Origin: Bacillus sp. X1(2014)
GTDB lineage: Bacteria; Bacillota; Bacilli; Bacillales_B; DSM-18226
DNA: 26,945 nt
Reading direction: 5' to 3'
Assembly: GCF_007678255.1 (NCBI RefSeq)
Contig: NZ_VEED01000035.1
Location: 1-26,945, forward strand
Of the stretch, positions 14,662 to 22,160 are shown piece by piece; position 1 is the stretch's first letter, and the number at the start of each line of letters is the position of its first letter. The notes under the pieces were generated by a model. The model saw only the letters and a program-made list of their open reading frames with translations, was not told where the DNA came from and ran no database searches. The position numbers were made by a program, and so were the translations under genes.

Positions 14662-16224
14662 TTATTCATTGCTATTATTAGGACCAGGCTTTACATTTGT
14701 TCCTTGTCTTACCGCATTAAATTCTCCTGTCAGGTGAGGACGGCTGTTCATTTTCCATAAAGGAGAACGAATGAGCGTATCCTTCAACGGATGTTTTTGT
14801 AGTGTAGCGATAGGACTCAAGTAAGGGAGCCCAAATGATCTTAACGTTGATAGATGGATAACGAGCACAATTAACGCAAGCATGACACCGATTAACCCTG
14901 CAAAGCCTGCAAGAATGATGATTGGGAACCTTAGTAATCGGATGGCTAGACCAATTGAATAGCGAGGGACCATAAAGGAAGCAATCCCTGTGATACTCAC
15001 CACGATAATCATGGGTGCAGAAACAATCCCTGCTTGAACAGCTGCCTGTCCAATGACAAGTGCCCCTACAATACTGACAGCTGAACCGACTTGTCTAGGA
15101 AGACGTATTCCAGCCTCCCTCAATGCTTCAAAGGTAATTTCCATCATAATCGCTTCAACTATGCCGGGAAAGGGGACGCCTTCTCTAGCGGAAGCTATAC
15201 TTAGCAACAGGTCTGATGGGATCATTTCCTGATGAAATGTTATAATGGCAACATATAGGGAAGGGAAAAATAAGGATATTACTAAAAAAAGAAACCTGAG
15301 AGATCGGATAAATGTCCCTATCCAAAATCGTTCGTAATAGTCCTCTTGGGATTGAAATAAACTAAAAAAACTCACTGGTGCCACTAAGGAAAAGGGGGTC
15401 CCTTCAATCAGCAAAACGGCTCTGCCCTCTAGTAAATTAGCACAAACCACATCAGGACGCTCCGTATACAAAATTTGCGGAAAGGGCGAATAGGGATTAT
15501 CCTCAATGAATTGTTCGATATATCCACTTTCCAACACCCCATCAATATTAATTCGGTTAAGACGATTTTCAAATTCCTCAATCAGAGTTTTATCTGCTAA
15601 TCCCTCTATAAAAGAAATCACAACCTTGGTCTTCGTATATTTTCCTATATGGACGGTCTTCATTTTCAGAGCAGGGTCTTTAATAATCCGACGCAATAAA
15701 GATGTATTTACACCAAGAGATTCAGTGAAACCTTCTCTTGGTCCTCGAACAGAGGTTTCAGCCTGTGGCTCTTCAATTGAGCGTTTTTCAAATTTCAGTA
15801 AACCTAATGAAAAAGCCTCTTCAAATCCATCAAACAGCAAAACTGGGTTTCCAGTGCCAATGGCATCAATACAGGCGGGAATCGTAGTGACCCTGTTGAT
15901 GTTTGAAATGGGTAATCTATTTTTTATAGAAAACAGGAAGTCTGTTTCATCAAATTCACTTTTATCTAACAGTGTCTCAAGCACTTGTTGTTCTAGCTTT
16001 TGAGTATCAGTTAATCCTTCTATATAGATAATGGCGGCGTCCTTTCCATTAACAACAAAAGAACGAAAAACGACATCTGAACTATCCTTGTACAGAGAGG
16101 AAAAGAATTGTATATTTCTTTCAAGTGTTTTCGATAAAGGGATGTCCTGTGATAAAGTCTGATGTGGTGCTTTATGATCCTTCGCTATCTTCTTCTTTAA
16201 AGGACCCCTTCTAACACGAATCAC
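14662..16224 (-). CDS. Germinant receptor A subunit, GerAA/GerKA family
   Basis: A subunit of a GerA-type receptor. It has a soluble N-terminal half of about 290 residues with two related subdomains, containing the familiar [19 protein letters not shown] stretch and [20 protein letters not shown]. Four to five membrane segments follow, with the family motif [38 protein letters not shown]. The frame is open from a GTG at 16248, but the AAGGAGGA of that stretch is itself the ribosome binding site for GTG 16224 (VIRVRRGP), so I prefer the shorter form of 520 residues. First gene of the operon. The promoter must lie in the short space up to the RAYT element at 16291 or beyond it. Confidence 0.92.
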   Translation of the reverse strand: [520 protein letters not shown]

Positions 16225-16290
16225 CTCATTTTCCTCCTTTTTCTTCACATATATATTAATTTCCTTATATTTTTAAAAAGTATTCATGTG

Positions 16291-17046
16291 GGGGGTCAGA
16301 CCCCCACTAAGCTAAAAGTTTAACGCGTTAATGTGATATAGGACAAAAGTATATTTGTTTTTTTTTTGTGTAATAAATTTTTATCGAAATATAGAGGAAA
16401 AAAGTGGATTTTGTTGAATAATGTATTAGGTAAAAAGAATAATGATAGAAAGAGAGGCGTTATGCTCAATTGTCGAGAAAACATCGCGTTTGGTTTCCTG
16501 GTGCCATGTATCATATTACAAATCGTGGCAATCGAAGGTCATCTATTTTTTATGATGATTATGATTGTATAGTCTACTTTAAGATCTTAGAAGAAGCTCG
16601 TCGTTGTTATCCTTTTCATCTCCACACATACTGTCTCATGACAAACCACGTTCATCTACAAATCGAAACCATTGACCACCATCCAAAAGATATGATGAAA
16701 ATGCTAAATTCTAGATATGCAATGTATTTTAATAAACGTCATGAACTAGTAGGCCATGTTTTTCAAGGAAGATATGGAGCAGAACTTATTGATTCCCAAG
16801 CCTATTTCTTAGATGTTAGTAGGTATATTCATTTGAATCCTGTAGAGGCAAACATGGTCAAATCCCCAAGTGAATACCGGTGGAGCAGCTATACTGCTTT
16901 CATATCGGATTTTGTTAATCCTCATATTACAACCACAAAAATCTTATCTCATTTTCCAGAATCACCAAAAGAGAACTACCGCAAATTTGTTGAAGGATCA
17001 TTCACTTTAACACGTTAAACTTTTACCTGAGCGGGGGACTGACCCC
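16291..17046. mobile_element. RAYT element with REP-type inverted ends
   Basis: The transposase gene is bounded by inverted repeats of about 45 bases. Reading inwards, the left end (16291-16337) is the GGGGTCAGACCCCC palindrome, then CTAAGCTAAAAGTTTAACG, then GTTAATGTGA. The right end (17002-17046), read on the minus strand, is GGGGTCAGTCCCCC, then a CTCAGGTAAAAGTTTAACG block, then GTTAAAGTGA. The ends carry the same GTCAG(T/A) palindromes as the three REPINs and the solo copy at 4927. The left end also contains a perfect TTAACGCGTTAA palindrome. The last codons and the stop of the transposase lie inside the right end. No clear target-site duplication is seen, as expected for Y1 enzymes. Confidence 0.8.
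16470..17018 (+). CDS. REP-associated tyrosine transposase (RAYT, Y1 HUH family)
   Basis: A 182-residue single-domain Y1 transposase related to IS200/IS605 TnpA. It has the RAYT-type start MYHITNRGNRR (about residues 13-23), the metal-binding HUH motif as NHVHLQI (H60 and H62), and GHVFQGRYG. It also has RYIHLNPVEANMV, whose Y119 is a candidate catalytic tyrosine, and YRWSSY. All key positions look intact, so it may be active. Start TTG 16470, with GAGAGG twelve bases upstream. RAYTs are known to act on REP palindromes as single-stranded DNA; matching palindromes flank this gene and occur elsewhere in the window. Confidence 0.9.
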   Translation: MSRKHRVWFPGAMYHITNRGNRRSSIFYDDYDCIVYFKILEEARRCYPFHLHTYCLMTNHVHLQIETIDHHPKDMMKMLNSRYAMYFNKRHELVGHVFQGRYGAELIDSQAYFLDVSRYIHLNPVEANMVKSPSEYRWSSYTAFISDFVNPHITTTKILSHFPESPKENYRKFVEGSFTLTR

Positions 17047-17110
17047 AAATTGATAAAAAGTTTCTATAACCGTATAATTTTCATTAGTGTCTAATAATGG
17101 GGTGAAGAAG

Positions 17111-18019
17111 ATGAAAGTTGGAATTATTGGGTTGGGTGATATTGCTCAAAAAGCCTATCTGCCTGTTCTTTCGGAAAAAGAAGGTATTGAATTAGTGCTT
17201 TGTACAAGAAATCAAGACACGTTAAACAGCTTATCAAAAAAATATAGGATTCAAGAAAAGGTTCAGTCTGTAGAAGAACTGATCATGATGGGTATCGATG
17301 CAGCCATTGTGAGTACTGCTACAGAGGCCCATTTTGAGATAGCTGAAACATTGCTCAGAAATGGGATCCATACATACATAGACAAACCGATATCGATGAA
17401 TATTCATGAAACCAGAACCATCGCCAAGCTTGCAAAAGAGAGCGGTAAGATCGCCATGGTGGGTTTTAATAGAAGGTTTATACCGAAAGTCAAAGAGCTG
17501 AAAGAAAAGGGGAAAGCCAACTTAATTATCATGCAAAAAAACAGATTTTCAGCTCCAGACTTTGTGCGAAGGTTTGTTGTGGAAGATTTTATCCATGTAG
17601 TCGATACACTTAGGTTTTTGATGGATACTGAGGTCAAGGATGTCAAAGTTGAGTACCTTAAAAATGGTGAAATGCTTGAACATTTGGTCATCACGCTCAT
17701 CGGAGAAGGATGTACCGTTATCGGGATCATGAACAGAAATAGCGGGGTTACAGAAGAAATCATTGAATACATGACTGGACATGATAAATACGTCGTAAAC
17801 AGTCTCGTCGAAACAACTCACTATCATAATAAAGAAATAAATATTTCAAAATTCGGTGACTGGGAGCCAACTCTGTATAAACGTGGTTTTTATCAATTAG
17901 TAGATCATTTTATTGATTGCGTTCAAAATAATAACACACCTGAACCATCTATTGATGATTCACTGATTACCCATGAAATTTGCGAGAAAATCGTGAGATA
18001 TATTGATTCAGGTGAATAG
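17111..18019 (+). CDS. Gfo/Idh/MocA-family oxidoreductase
   Basis: A NAD(P)-dependent oxidoreductase of 302 residues. The N-terminal Rossmann fold begins with VGIIGLGDIAQKAYLPVL (GxGxxA nucleotide-binding motif). AIVSTATEAHFEIAETLL and the family's DKP motif (YIDKPIS), which contains the conserved lysine, follow. The C-terminal alpha/beta domain has the HVVDTLRFLM segment where the catalytic histidine/aspartate region lies. The frame is open from 17087, but GGGGTGAAGAAG directly before ATG 17111 decides the start. It stands alone. The substrate (usually a sugar, sugar acid or inositol derivative) cannot be assigned. Confidence 0.87.
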   Translation: MKVGIIGLGDIAQKAYLPVLSEKEGIELVLCTRNQDTLNSLSKKYRIQEKVQSVEELIMMGIDAAIVSTATEAHFEIAETLLRNGIHTYIDKPISMNIHETRTIAKLAKESGKIAMVGFNRRFIPKVKELKEKGKANLIIMQKNRFSAPDFVRRFVVEDFIHVVDTLRFLMDTEVKDVKVEYLKNGEMLEHLVITLIGEGCTVIGIMNRNSGVTEEIIEYMTGHDKYVVNSLVETTHYHNKEINISKFGDWEPTLYKRGFYQLVDHFIDCVQNNNTPEPSIDDSLITHEICEKIVRYIDSGE

Positions 18020-18056
18020 AAATGATTTCATGTTGTTCACATAACAAAAACCGTAG

Positions 18057-18087
18057 GGTCCATTCCAGACATTAACTGAAATGGGCC
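18057..18087 (+). terminator. Possible terminator after the oxidoreductase
   Basis: Arms GGTCCATTCCAG and CTGAAATGGGCC pair with two mismatches around ACATTAA, followed by TATTGTTA. The T-run is poor, so the call is tentative. The rest of 18020-18237 shows nothing recognisable. Confidence 0.4.
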
Positions 18088-18237
18088 TATTGTTACTTAC
18101 CCTAGTTTATATAGTGGATGAATGGATGCCCAAATATGGCCAATGTCCCGTAAGGGGCAACCCTAATATGACGTTTATAACGGGAATACTTTGCAAAACT
18201 GATTTTAAGCATTGGTGACAGCTGATACGAATTCTAA

Positions 18238-19071
18238 TCAAAGTTTATAATTCTTGCTCAAACCTAGACTAAACTCCATTTCCGTATCACATAGATCATA
18301 CTTATCCCTAAGTACTTCATGAAAAAGTACGCAAAACTTATTCTCCGCGATTCCAAAAAAATAGGCGAATGGATTTCTTACATTTCTGTTGAACTTCATC
18401 TTCCTAATGAGCTGCTTAAAGGATTGGATGGCAACATCTTGGATTTGATGTAGATCAAGTTCCCATCTGTAACTGGATGCAGCAATATTTACTGTTCTCC
18501 AATACTCTTCGATGGTCTTTGCTTCAGGAAAAAAGCATTTTACTAGCTGGACAAAAGGCTGTGGAACTCGGTCACTCACATAGGTATGGTCTAATTCGGA
18601 CGCTTCTTCTTTACGTTCTTTTATCTTTTGATCTTTTTCAGTTTTTAAAAGATTATTAGTTTCTTTAGGGTGGTCCAAGATTTCCTCTTTAGGTGGTTCA
18701 TTTGCAGGAAATCGATTGATGATATATAAGTTACTAGATTGCGAACCATTCTTTCTTTCTGTTTCATAAACGGTTAGAATTCCCAAATCCTTTGCTTTAA
18801 GAATCATTCGTTTAAAGGTAGAGCGCGAGATTCCATTAAGGTTGTATTCTTCGTGAATCGCTTTTAAGACCGTTCCAATTTTGGCATTACATACGCCAGG
18901 TATTTTTGCAGAAAAACGAACCAGCCGCTTAAACCCAACCAATTCCCCTTTAGAAAAATCATGCTTGTGGACGGTTAACCACTTCTCAATATGTGTATTC
19001 AATTCCTTCAGCGAACTAAATTGTGAAAACTGCTCGAATCCCTCAATATTGCCTGACTTTAAACCCACCAT
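18238..19071 (-). CDS. Winged-helix protein, replication-protein-like
   Basis: A soluble protein of about 277 residues. The N-terminal part (about residues 40-130) reads as a helix-turn-helix/winged-helix domain: NLNGISRSTFKRMILKAKDL, then a wing with GILTVYETERK-GSQSSNLYIINRF. This looks like plasmid replication initiators and Bacillus 'helix-turn-helix domain-containing' cytosolic proteins. A charged linker rich in K/E follows, then a helical C-terminal domain containing NRNVRNPFAYFFGIAENKF. The frame is open from GTG 19089. ATG 19071, with GGAAGGG upstream, is preferred. It is monocistronic. Target and role unknown; DNA binding is inference. Confidence 0.55.
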   Translation of the reverse strand: MVGLKSGNIEGFEQFSQFSSLKELNTHIEKWLTVHKHDFSKGELVGFKRLVRFSAKIPGVCNAKIGTVLKAIHEEYNLNGISRSTFKRMILKAKDLGILTVYETERKNGSQSSNLYIINRFPANEPPKEEILDHPKETNNLLKTEKDQKIKERKEEASELDHTYVSDRVPQPFVQLVKCFFPEAKTIEEYWRTVNIAASSYRWELDLHQIQDVAIQSFKQLIRKMKFNRNVRNPFAYFFGIAENKFCVLFHEVLRDKYDLCDTEMEFSLGLSKNYKL

Positions 19072-19169
19072 TTCCAAACACCCTTCCACCGCTTAGTTTG
19101 CGCTTTCCAATTGCTAAATCAACAATTTCAGCACCTTCACGATAGCGGTTTTAGCAGCACAAATCGAAC

Positions 19170-19250
19170 GACTAAATTTCAAATTTGGAGCCGTTTTTAT
19201 AGTGAAAAGCGTCATTTTGGGTGTCAAATTTGAAATTTGAGGCCAATTTT
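19170..19250. repeat. AAATTT-rich repeated motif upstream of the wHTH gene
   Basis: AAATTTCAAATTTGGAGCC and CAAATTTGAAATTTGAGGCC occur about 55 bases apart, and each is followed by a similar A/T-rich stretch ending in AAGC. The pair forms direct and, because AAATTT is self-complementary, also inverted repeats. It lies about 100-180 bases before the start of the minus-strand wHTH gene and could be its binding site. Confidence 0.4.
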
Positions 19251-19354
19251 AGCATTTTAAGCTATTTTTCATATCAATTTGGAAACGAGGGGTGGAGGCC
19301 AAAGGGACATTTTTAGGGAGTGGTTTTTGAAGACATCGCTCGACAATCTTTTTG

Positions 19355-19640
19355 GCCATTTAGAGTGAGAAAACTATTATGTGAAGCGTGCCGAGGCAAT
19401 TTTTAACCAAACGTTTGTTTAGTATCGAAAAGCCGGGGTTTTAGTAGAATAATGGAAGGTTGAGAGATTCCCATCTGATTTTGGAGAATGGTGGGTTATT
19501 TCCTGCGGAATTATCGACAATTTTTTTTCGATAATTAAATGGTAAAAGCTTATAAATAAATAGATGCGCCTGTTTTAACCAAACGTTTGAATAGTATAGC
19601 ATAAATCGAATTTGGTCGAATTCATTCTATCTTTCGTGTA
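19355..19640. repeat. Long imperfect repeat with CAAACGTTTG boxes, copy B
   Basis: Second copy of the element at 4475-4765, in the same orientation. It has a first box TTAACCAAACGTTTGTTTAG (core 19408-19417), a TAGTAGAATAATGG block, a hairpin with arms CCCATC and GGTGGG that keeps pairing with copy A through a G-U change, GGGTTATTTCCTGCGG, and a second box (core 19580-19589) with the same TAGTATAGC flank. The rest of 19072-19713 contains only the AAATTT repeats and the terminator at 19679. Confidence 0.7.
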
Positions 19641-19678
19641 GAAATAGGATGTGAATCTAGTTTGAGAGCAACGAAAAG

Positions 19679-19697
19679 AGGACTGATCATCAGTCCT
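19679..19697 (-). terminator. Terminator of the Excalibur-domain gene
   Basis: AGGACTGAT and ATCAGTCCT form a nine-base-pair stem with a one-base centre. On the minus strand it runs into CTTTTCG. It lies 16 bases after the stop of the next minus-strand gene. The loop is very short, so the outer base pairs probably do the work. Confidence 0.5.
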
Positions 19698-19713
19698 CCT
19701 AGAGTCTCACCTA

Positions 19714-19983
19714 TTAACGCTCACATGCAATTAAATCTTTATCGCGGTCACTTTTTTTATTTTTGTCATACAGTGCTTTTGAAACATAAGGCTTGTACTT
19801 AGTTTTTCCACCTTTGTTTTTAACCTTCGATGAACGTGCCACGCCACCTTTAAAGTCCTTATTCAAAGCAGTACAGTTTTTGTAAGTTTTAATCTTTACT
19901 TTTGCCTCTGCAGAATCAGTCAAACTAAAAGATAAACCAAAAACTAACCCCAAAGATAGTAAAATAGTAACTAACTTTTTCAA
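19714..19983 (-). CDS. Secreted Excalibur calcium-binding domain protein
   Basis: An 89-residue secreted protein. It has a clear signal peptide (MKKLVTILLSLGLVFGLSF) ending in a DSAEA cleavage site near residue 27. It also has an Excalibur domain: YKNCTALNKDFKGGVA at the start and the calcium-loop-like SDRDKDLIACE at the end, with the two conserved cysteines. The family is extracellular and often paired with nucleases, but here the domain stands alone. The start codon is TTG, with AGGAGTGGG upstream. Mature size is about 62 residues and the protein is very basic. The function of single-domain members is not established. Confidence 0.85.
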   Translation of the reverse strand: MKKLVTILLSLGLVFGLSFSLTDSAEAKVKIKTYKNCTALNKDFKGGVARSSKVKNKGGKTKYKPYVSKALYDKNKKSDRDKDLIACER

Positions 19984-20075
19984 TTTTATCCCACTCCTAA
20001 TATTGAAATCTAATTTCCATAATAGGATATTACTAGGTAATTAGCAATATAAATAAAGTTATAAATTAAATAGTT

Positions 20076-20118
20076 AAAGTTATAGTGGGCATTTCCTTTA
20101 ATCAGGAATGCTTTTTTA
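20076..20118 (+). terminator. Orphan terminator-like hairpin
   Basis: GCATTTCC and GGAATGC pair with one bulged T around TTTAATCA, followed by TTTTTTATTTT on the plus strand. No plus-strand gene lies upstream, and the promoter for the downstream gene is after it. It may end a short plus-strand RNA or antisense transcription. Confidence 0.5.
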
Positions 20119-20182
20119 TTTTATAAAATTTAAATGTATTTGATAAATCGATAATAAATTATTAAGTAGGATTAAAAATTTA

Positions 20183-20211
20183 TTGAAAATCAATAAATTA
20201 TATCTTATAAT
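20183..20211 (+). promoter_or_regulatory. SigA promoter of the YoaS/YozG-like pair
   Basis: TTGAAA at 20183-20188 and TATAAT at 20206-20211 are separated by exactly 17 bases, about 30 bases before the start codon of the DUF2975 gene. ATTGA and TCAAT half sites around the spacer could form an operator for the co-encoded regulator, which is inference. Confidence 0.7.
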
Positions 20212-20243
20212 CAATTTGAAAAAAACTTAGTGGGGTGCTTTTT

Positions 20244-20720
20244 ATGAAACGAGGATCAACACTCTTTTTAAAGATGGCTGTTTTTCTTATGGGAGTTCCT
20301 GTTCTTGCTTTGTGTATATTTGGGATGTCTTGGTTAGCTAAGAATCCAGTAAATCCAGATTATGATCACATACTATATCCGATTGTAATAGGGATGTATG
20401 TATCTATGATACCGTTTTTCGCTGCATTGTATCAGGCGTTTAAACTTCTAAGCTATATTGACAAAAACCAGGCTTTCTCTGAATTGTCTGTGCAGGCCCT
20501 AAAGAAGATCAAATTCTATGCACTGATCATTAGTGGGGTGTATGTGATCATTCTGCCATTTGTTTATTTCTTAGCAGAACTAGATGATGCACCAGGGCTC
20601 ATAATCATCGGAATGGTCCCTATCTTTGCCTCCGTGGTCATCGCAGTATTCGCGGCTGTTCTTCAAAGACTTTTACAAGAAGCGATTGATATAAAATCGG
20701 AAAATGACTTAATCGTCTGA
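20244..20720 (+). CDS. DUF2975 membrane protein, YoaS-like
   Basis: A 158-residue integral membrane protein with four predicted helices: MAVFLMGVPVLALCIFGMSW, IVIGMYVSMIPFFAALYQAF, YALIISGVYVIILPFVYFLA and LIIIGMVPIFASVVIAVFAA. The intervening loop with LLSYIDKNQAFSELSVQALK is characteristic of DUF2975 (B. subtilis YoaS). ATG 20244 with GGGGTG upstream is chosen over 20235. It forms a two-gene operon with the HTH gene after it, an arrangement seen for yoaS-yozG. The molecular function of the family is unknown. Confidence 0.85.
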   Translation: MKRGSTLFLKMAVFLMGVPVLALCIFGMSWLAKNPVNPDYDHILYPIVIGMYVSMIPFFAALYQAFKLLSYIDKNQAFSELSVQALKKIKFYALIISGVYVIILPFVYFLAELDDAPGLIIIGMVPIFASVVIAVFAAVLQRLLQEAIDIKSENDLIV

Positions 20721-20730
20721 GGTGATAACA

Positions 20731-20952
20731 ATGGCAATTATAATCAATATTGATGTGATGCTGGCGAAACGGAAAATGAGCGTTACAGAACTTTCGGAGA
20801 GGGTTGGAATCACGATGGCTAATCTTTCTATCTTGAAAAATGGAAAGGCAAAAGCGGTTCGATTTTCTACTCTAGAGGCGATTTGTAAGGCTTTAGAGTG
20901 TCAGCCGGGGGATATTTTAGAATACAAACCTGACGAAGACACTCATGGATAA
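20731..20952 (+). CDS. YozG-like Cro/CI-type HTH regulator
   Basis: A 73-residue single-domain DNA-binding protein. The XRE-type helix-turn-helix runs MLAKRKMSVTELSERVGITM, ANLSILKNGKAKAVRFSTLE, AICKALECQPGDILEY, the layout of YozG and other HTH_26 proteins that accompany DUF2975 genes. The GAGGTGAT box overlaps the stop of the upstream gene and directs ATG 20731. Likely autoregulator of the pair and possibly of one distant target. Confidence 0.87.
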   Translation: MAIIINIDVMLAKRKMSVTELSERVGITMANLSILKNGKAKAVRFSTLEAICKALECQPGDILEYKPDEDTHG

Positions 20953-21027
20953 AAGAATACTAACAAACGGACAAGAGGCCCAAATCCATTTCTACGGAGA
21001 CGGGAGAATAGAAGGAAGATAAATCAA

Positions 21028-21038
21028 GGGACCGTCCC
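21028..21038. repeat. REP-like GGGACCGTCCC palindrome
   Basis: AAGGGACCGTCCCTGTG is a short palindrome similar to intergenic REP-type sequences that I recall from Bacillus genomes. It lies just before the regulated promoter of the ABC transporter. Family membership is from memory only. Confidence 0.4.
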
Positions 21039-21051
21039 TGTGTTTTCCACA

Positions 21052-21106
21052 TTAAGAAAATATTAAGATTTTTATCATGGGCTTGTTAAGATTTGCTGGG
21101 TATCCT
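21052..21106 (+). promoter_or_regulatory. ABC transporter promoter with TTAAGA regulator boxes
   Basis: TTAAGA occurs at 21052, 21063 and 21086 (11 and 23 bp steps), followed by a -10 like TATCCT at 21101. The weak -35 TGGGCT (21078-21083) is 17 bp from it. The region before the response regulator gene (23596-23650) has the same three boxes with identical steps. Eleven-base direct repeats are typical of OmpR-family binding, so the adjacent regulator probably binds here. The leader to the start codon is about 115 bases long. Confidence 0.75.
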
Positions 21107-21227
21107 GATTTCAGGACGAAAAATAAAGGGGAGATTGGGTATCCGTTAAGGATAAATAAGCATGGATAGTTAACATTTGCTAACAAAATGACAAGACGTT
21201 TAAATCTATCATTTAAGGAGGACATGT

Positions 21228-22160
21228 ATGAGCAACGAACCAATTATCAGCTTGCGTAATGTGACTAAAAGAATTGGCCGGACCACCCTCATCGACGATC
21301 TTACATTTGACGTACCACAAGGTGAAATTTTCGGCTTCCTTGGTCCAAATGGGGCCGGTAAAACAACGACAATCCGCATGATCGTCGGACTGATGTCGAT
21401 TACCAAGGGACAGATACTTATCAAGGGAAAAAATATCAAAACTGAATTCGAGCAAGCGATCCGCCACGTCGGTGCCATCGTGGAAAGCCCTGAAATGTAC
21501 AAATATCTGAGCGGTTACCACAACCTTGTTCATTACGCCCGCATGGTGCCGGGGGTAACCAAGGAACGTATTGACGAGGTAGTGGAGCTGGTGAAGTTGG
21601 AAAATCGTATCCATGACAAAGTCAAAAAGTACTCGCTCGGTATGCGTCAGCGTCTGGGAGTCGCCCAGGCATTGCTGCATCGGCCGTCCTTGTTGATTCT
21701 CGATGAACCGACGAACGGTCTTGACCCGGCGGGGATTCGCGAGCTGCGCGATTACTTGCGGCATTTGACCCGTACGGAAGGAATCACGGTTATCGTCTCC
21801 AGCCATCTGTTGTCCGAGATGGAGCTGATGTGTGACCGTGTTGCCATCCTTCAACAGGGCAAGCTGGTCAATGTAATGCCGGTTCAGCATTTTACTCGCG
21901 GGAACGATCAAACTCAAACATATCGAATCCAAGCACAGCCGCCGGAAAAGGCATTGGCGGCCACGAGGCAGATGGATGGGGTTCTGGAGGCTAAGATCAC
22001 TCAGGAGGGAATCGTAGAGATCACAACCGAGCGGGAACGAATCCCGGATATTCTCGCTGAGCTGATGCAGAACCATATCCGAATCTATGGCGTCGAGATG
22101 GTTTCCCAGTCCCTGGAAGATCGATTCTTGGAAATAACGGGGGGTGGGCAAATTGCTTAA
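21228..22160 (+). CDS. ABC transporter ATPase, BcrA/lantibiotic-immunity type
   Basis: A 310-residue ATP-binding subunit with Walker A GPNGAGKTTT, signature YSLGMRQRLGVAQ, Walker B LLILDEPTNGLDPAG and the H-loop in IVSSHLLSEME. The C-terminal extension ends in LEDRFLEITGG, as in BcrA-like subunits for bacitracin resistance or lantibiotic self-protection. AAGGAGG directly precedes ATG 21228. The stop lies 14 bases inside the permease gene. The gene is visibly richer in GC than its neighbours, consistent with acquisition by transfer. It probably works with the two-component system at 23708-26492. Confidence 0.9.
   Translation: MSNEPIISLRNVTKRIGRTTLIDDLTFDVPQGEIFGFLGPNGAGKTTTIRMIVGLMSITKGQILIKGKNIKTEFEQAIRHVGAIVESPEMYKYLSGYHNLVHYARMVPGVTKERIDEVVELVKLENRIHDKVKKYSLGMRQRLGVAQALLHRPSLLILDEPTNGLDPAGIRELRDYLRHLTRTEGITVIVSSHLLSEMELMCDRVAILQQGKLVNVMPVQHFTRGNDQTQTYRIQAQPPEKALAATRQMDGVLEAKITQEGIVEITTERERIPDILAELMQNHIRIYGVEMVSQSLEDRFLEITGGGQIA

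Noticed and set aside
16366..16572. Plus-strand frame overlapping the start of the transposase in another phase
   Set aside because: Its second half only mirrors transposase coding DNA. No domain is seen, and there is no slippery sequence to support a programmed frameshift.
18149..18172. CCCGT/ACGGG inverted repeat after the oxidoreductase gene
   Set aside because: Arms are too short and too far apart to support a structure.
20945..21022. 25-codon frame overlapping the end of the YozG-like gene
   Set aside because: The peptide looks plausible, but there is no ribosome binding site. It ends just before a REP-like palindrome, so it was kept only as a possibility.
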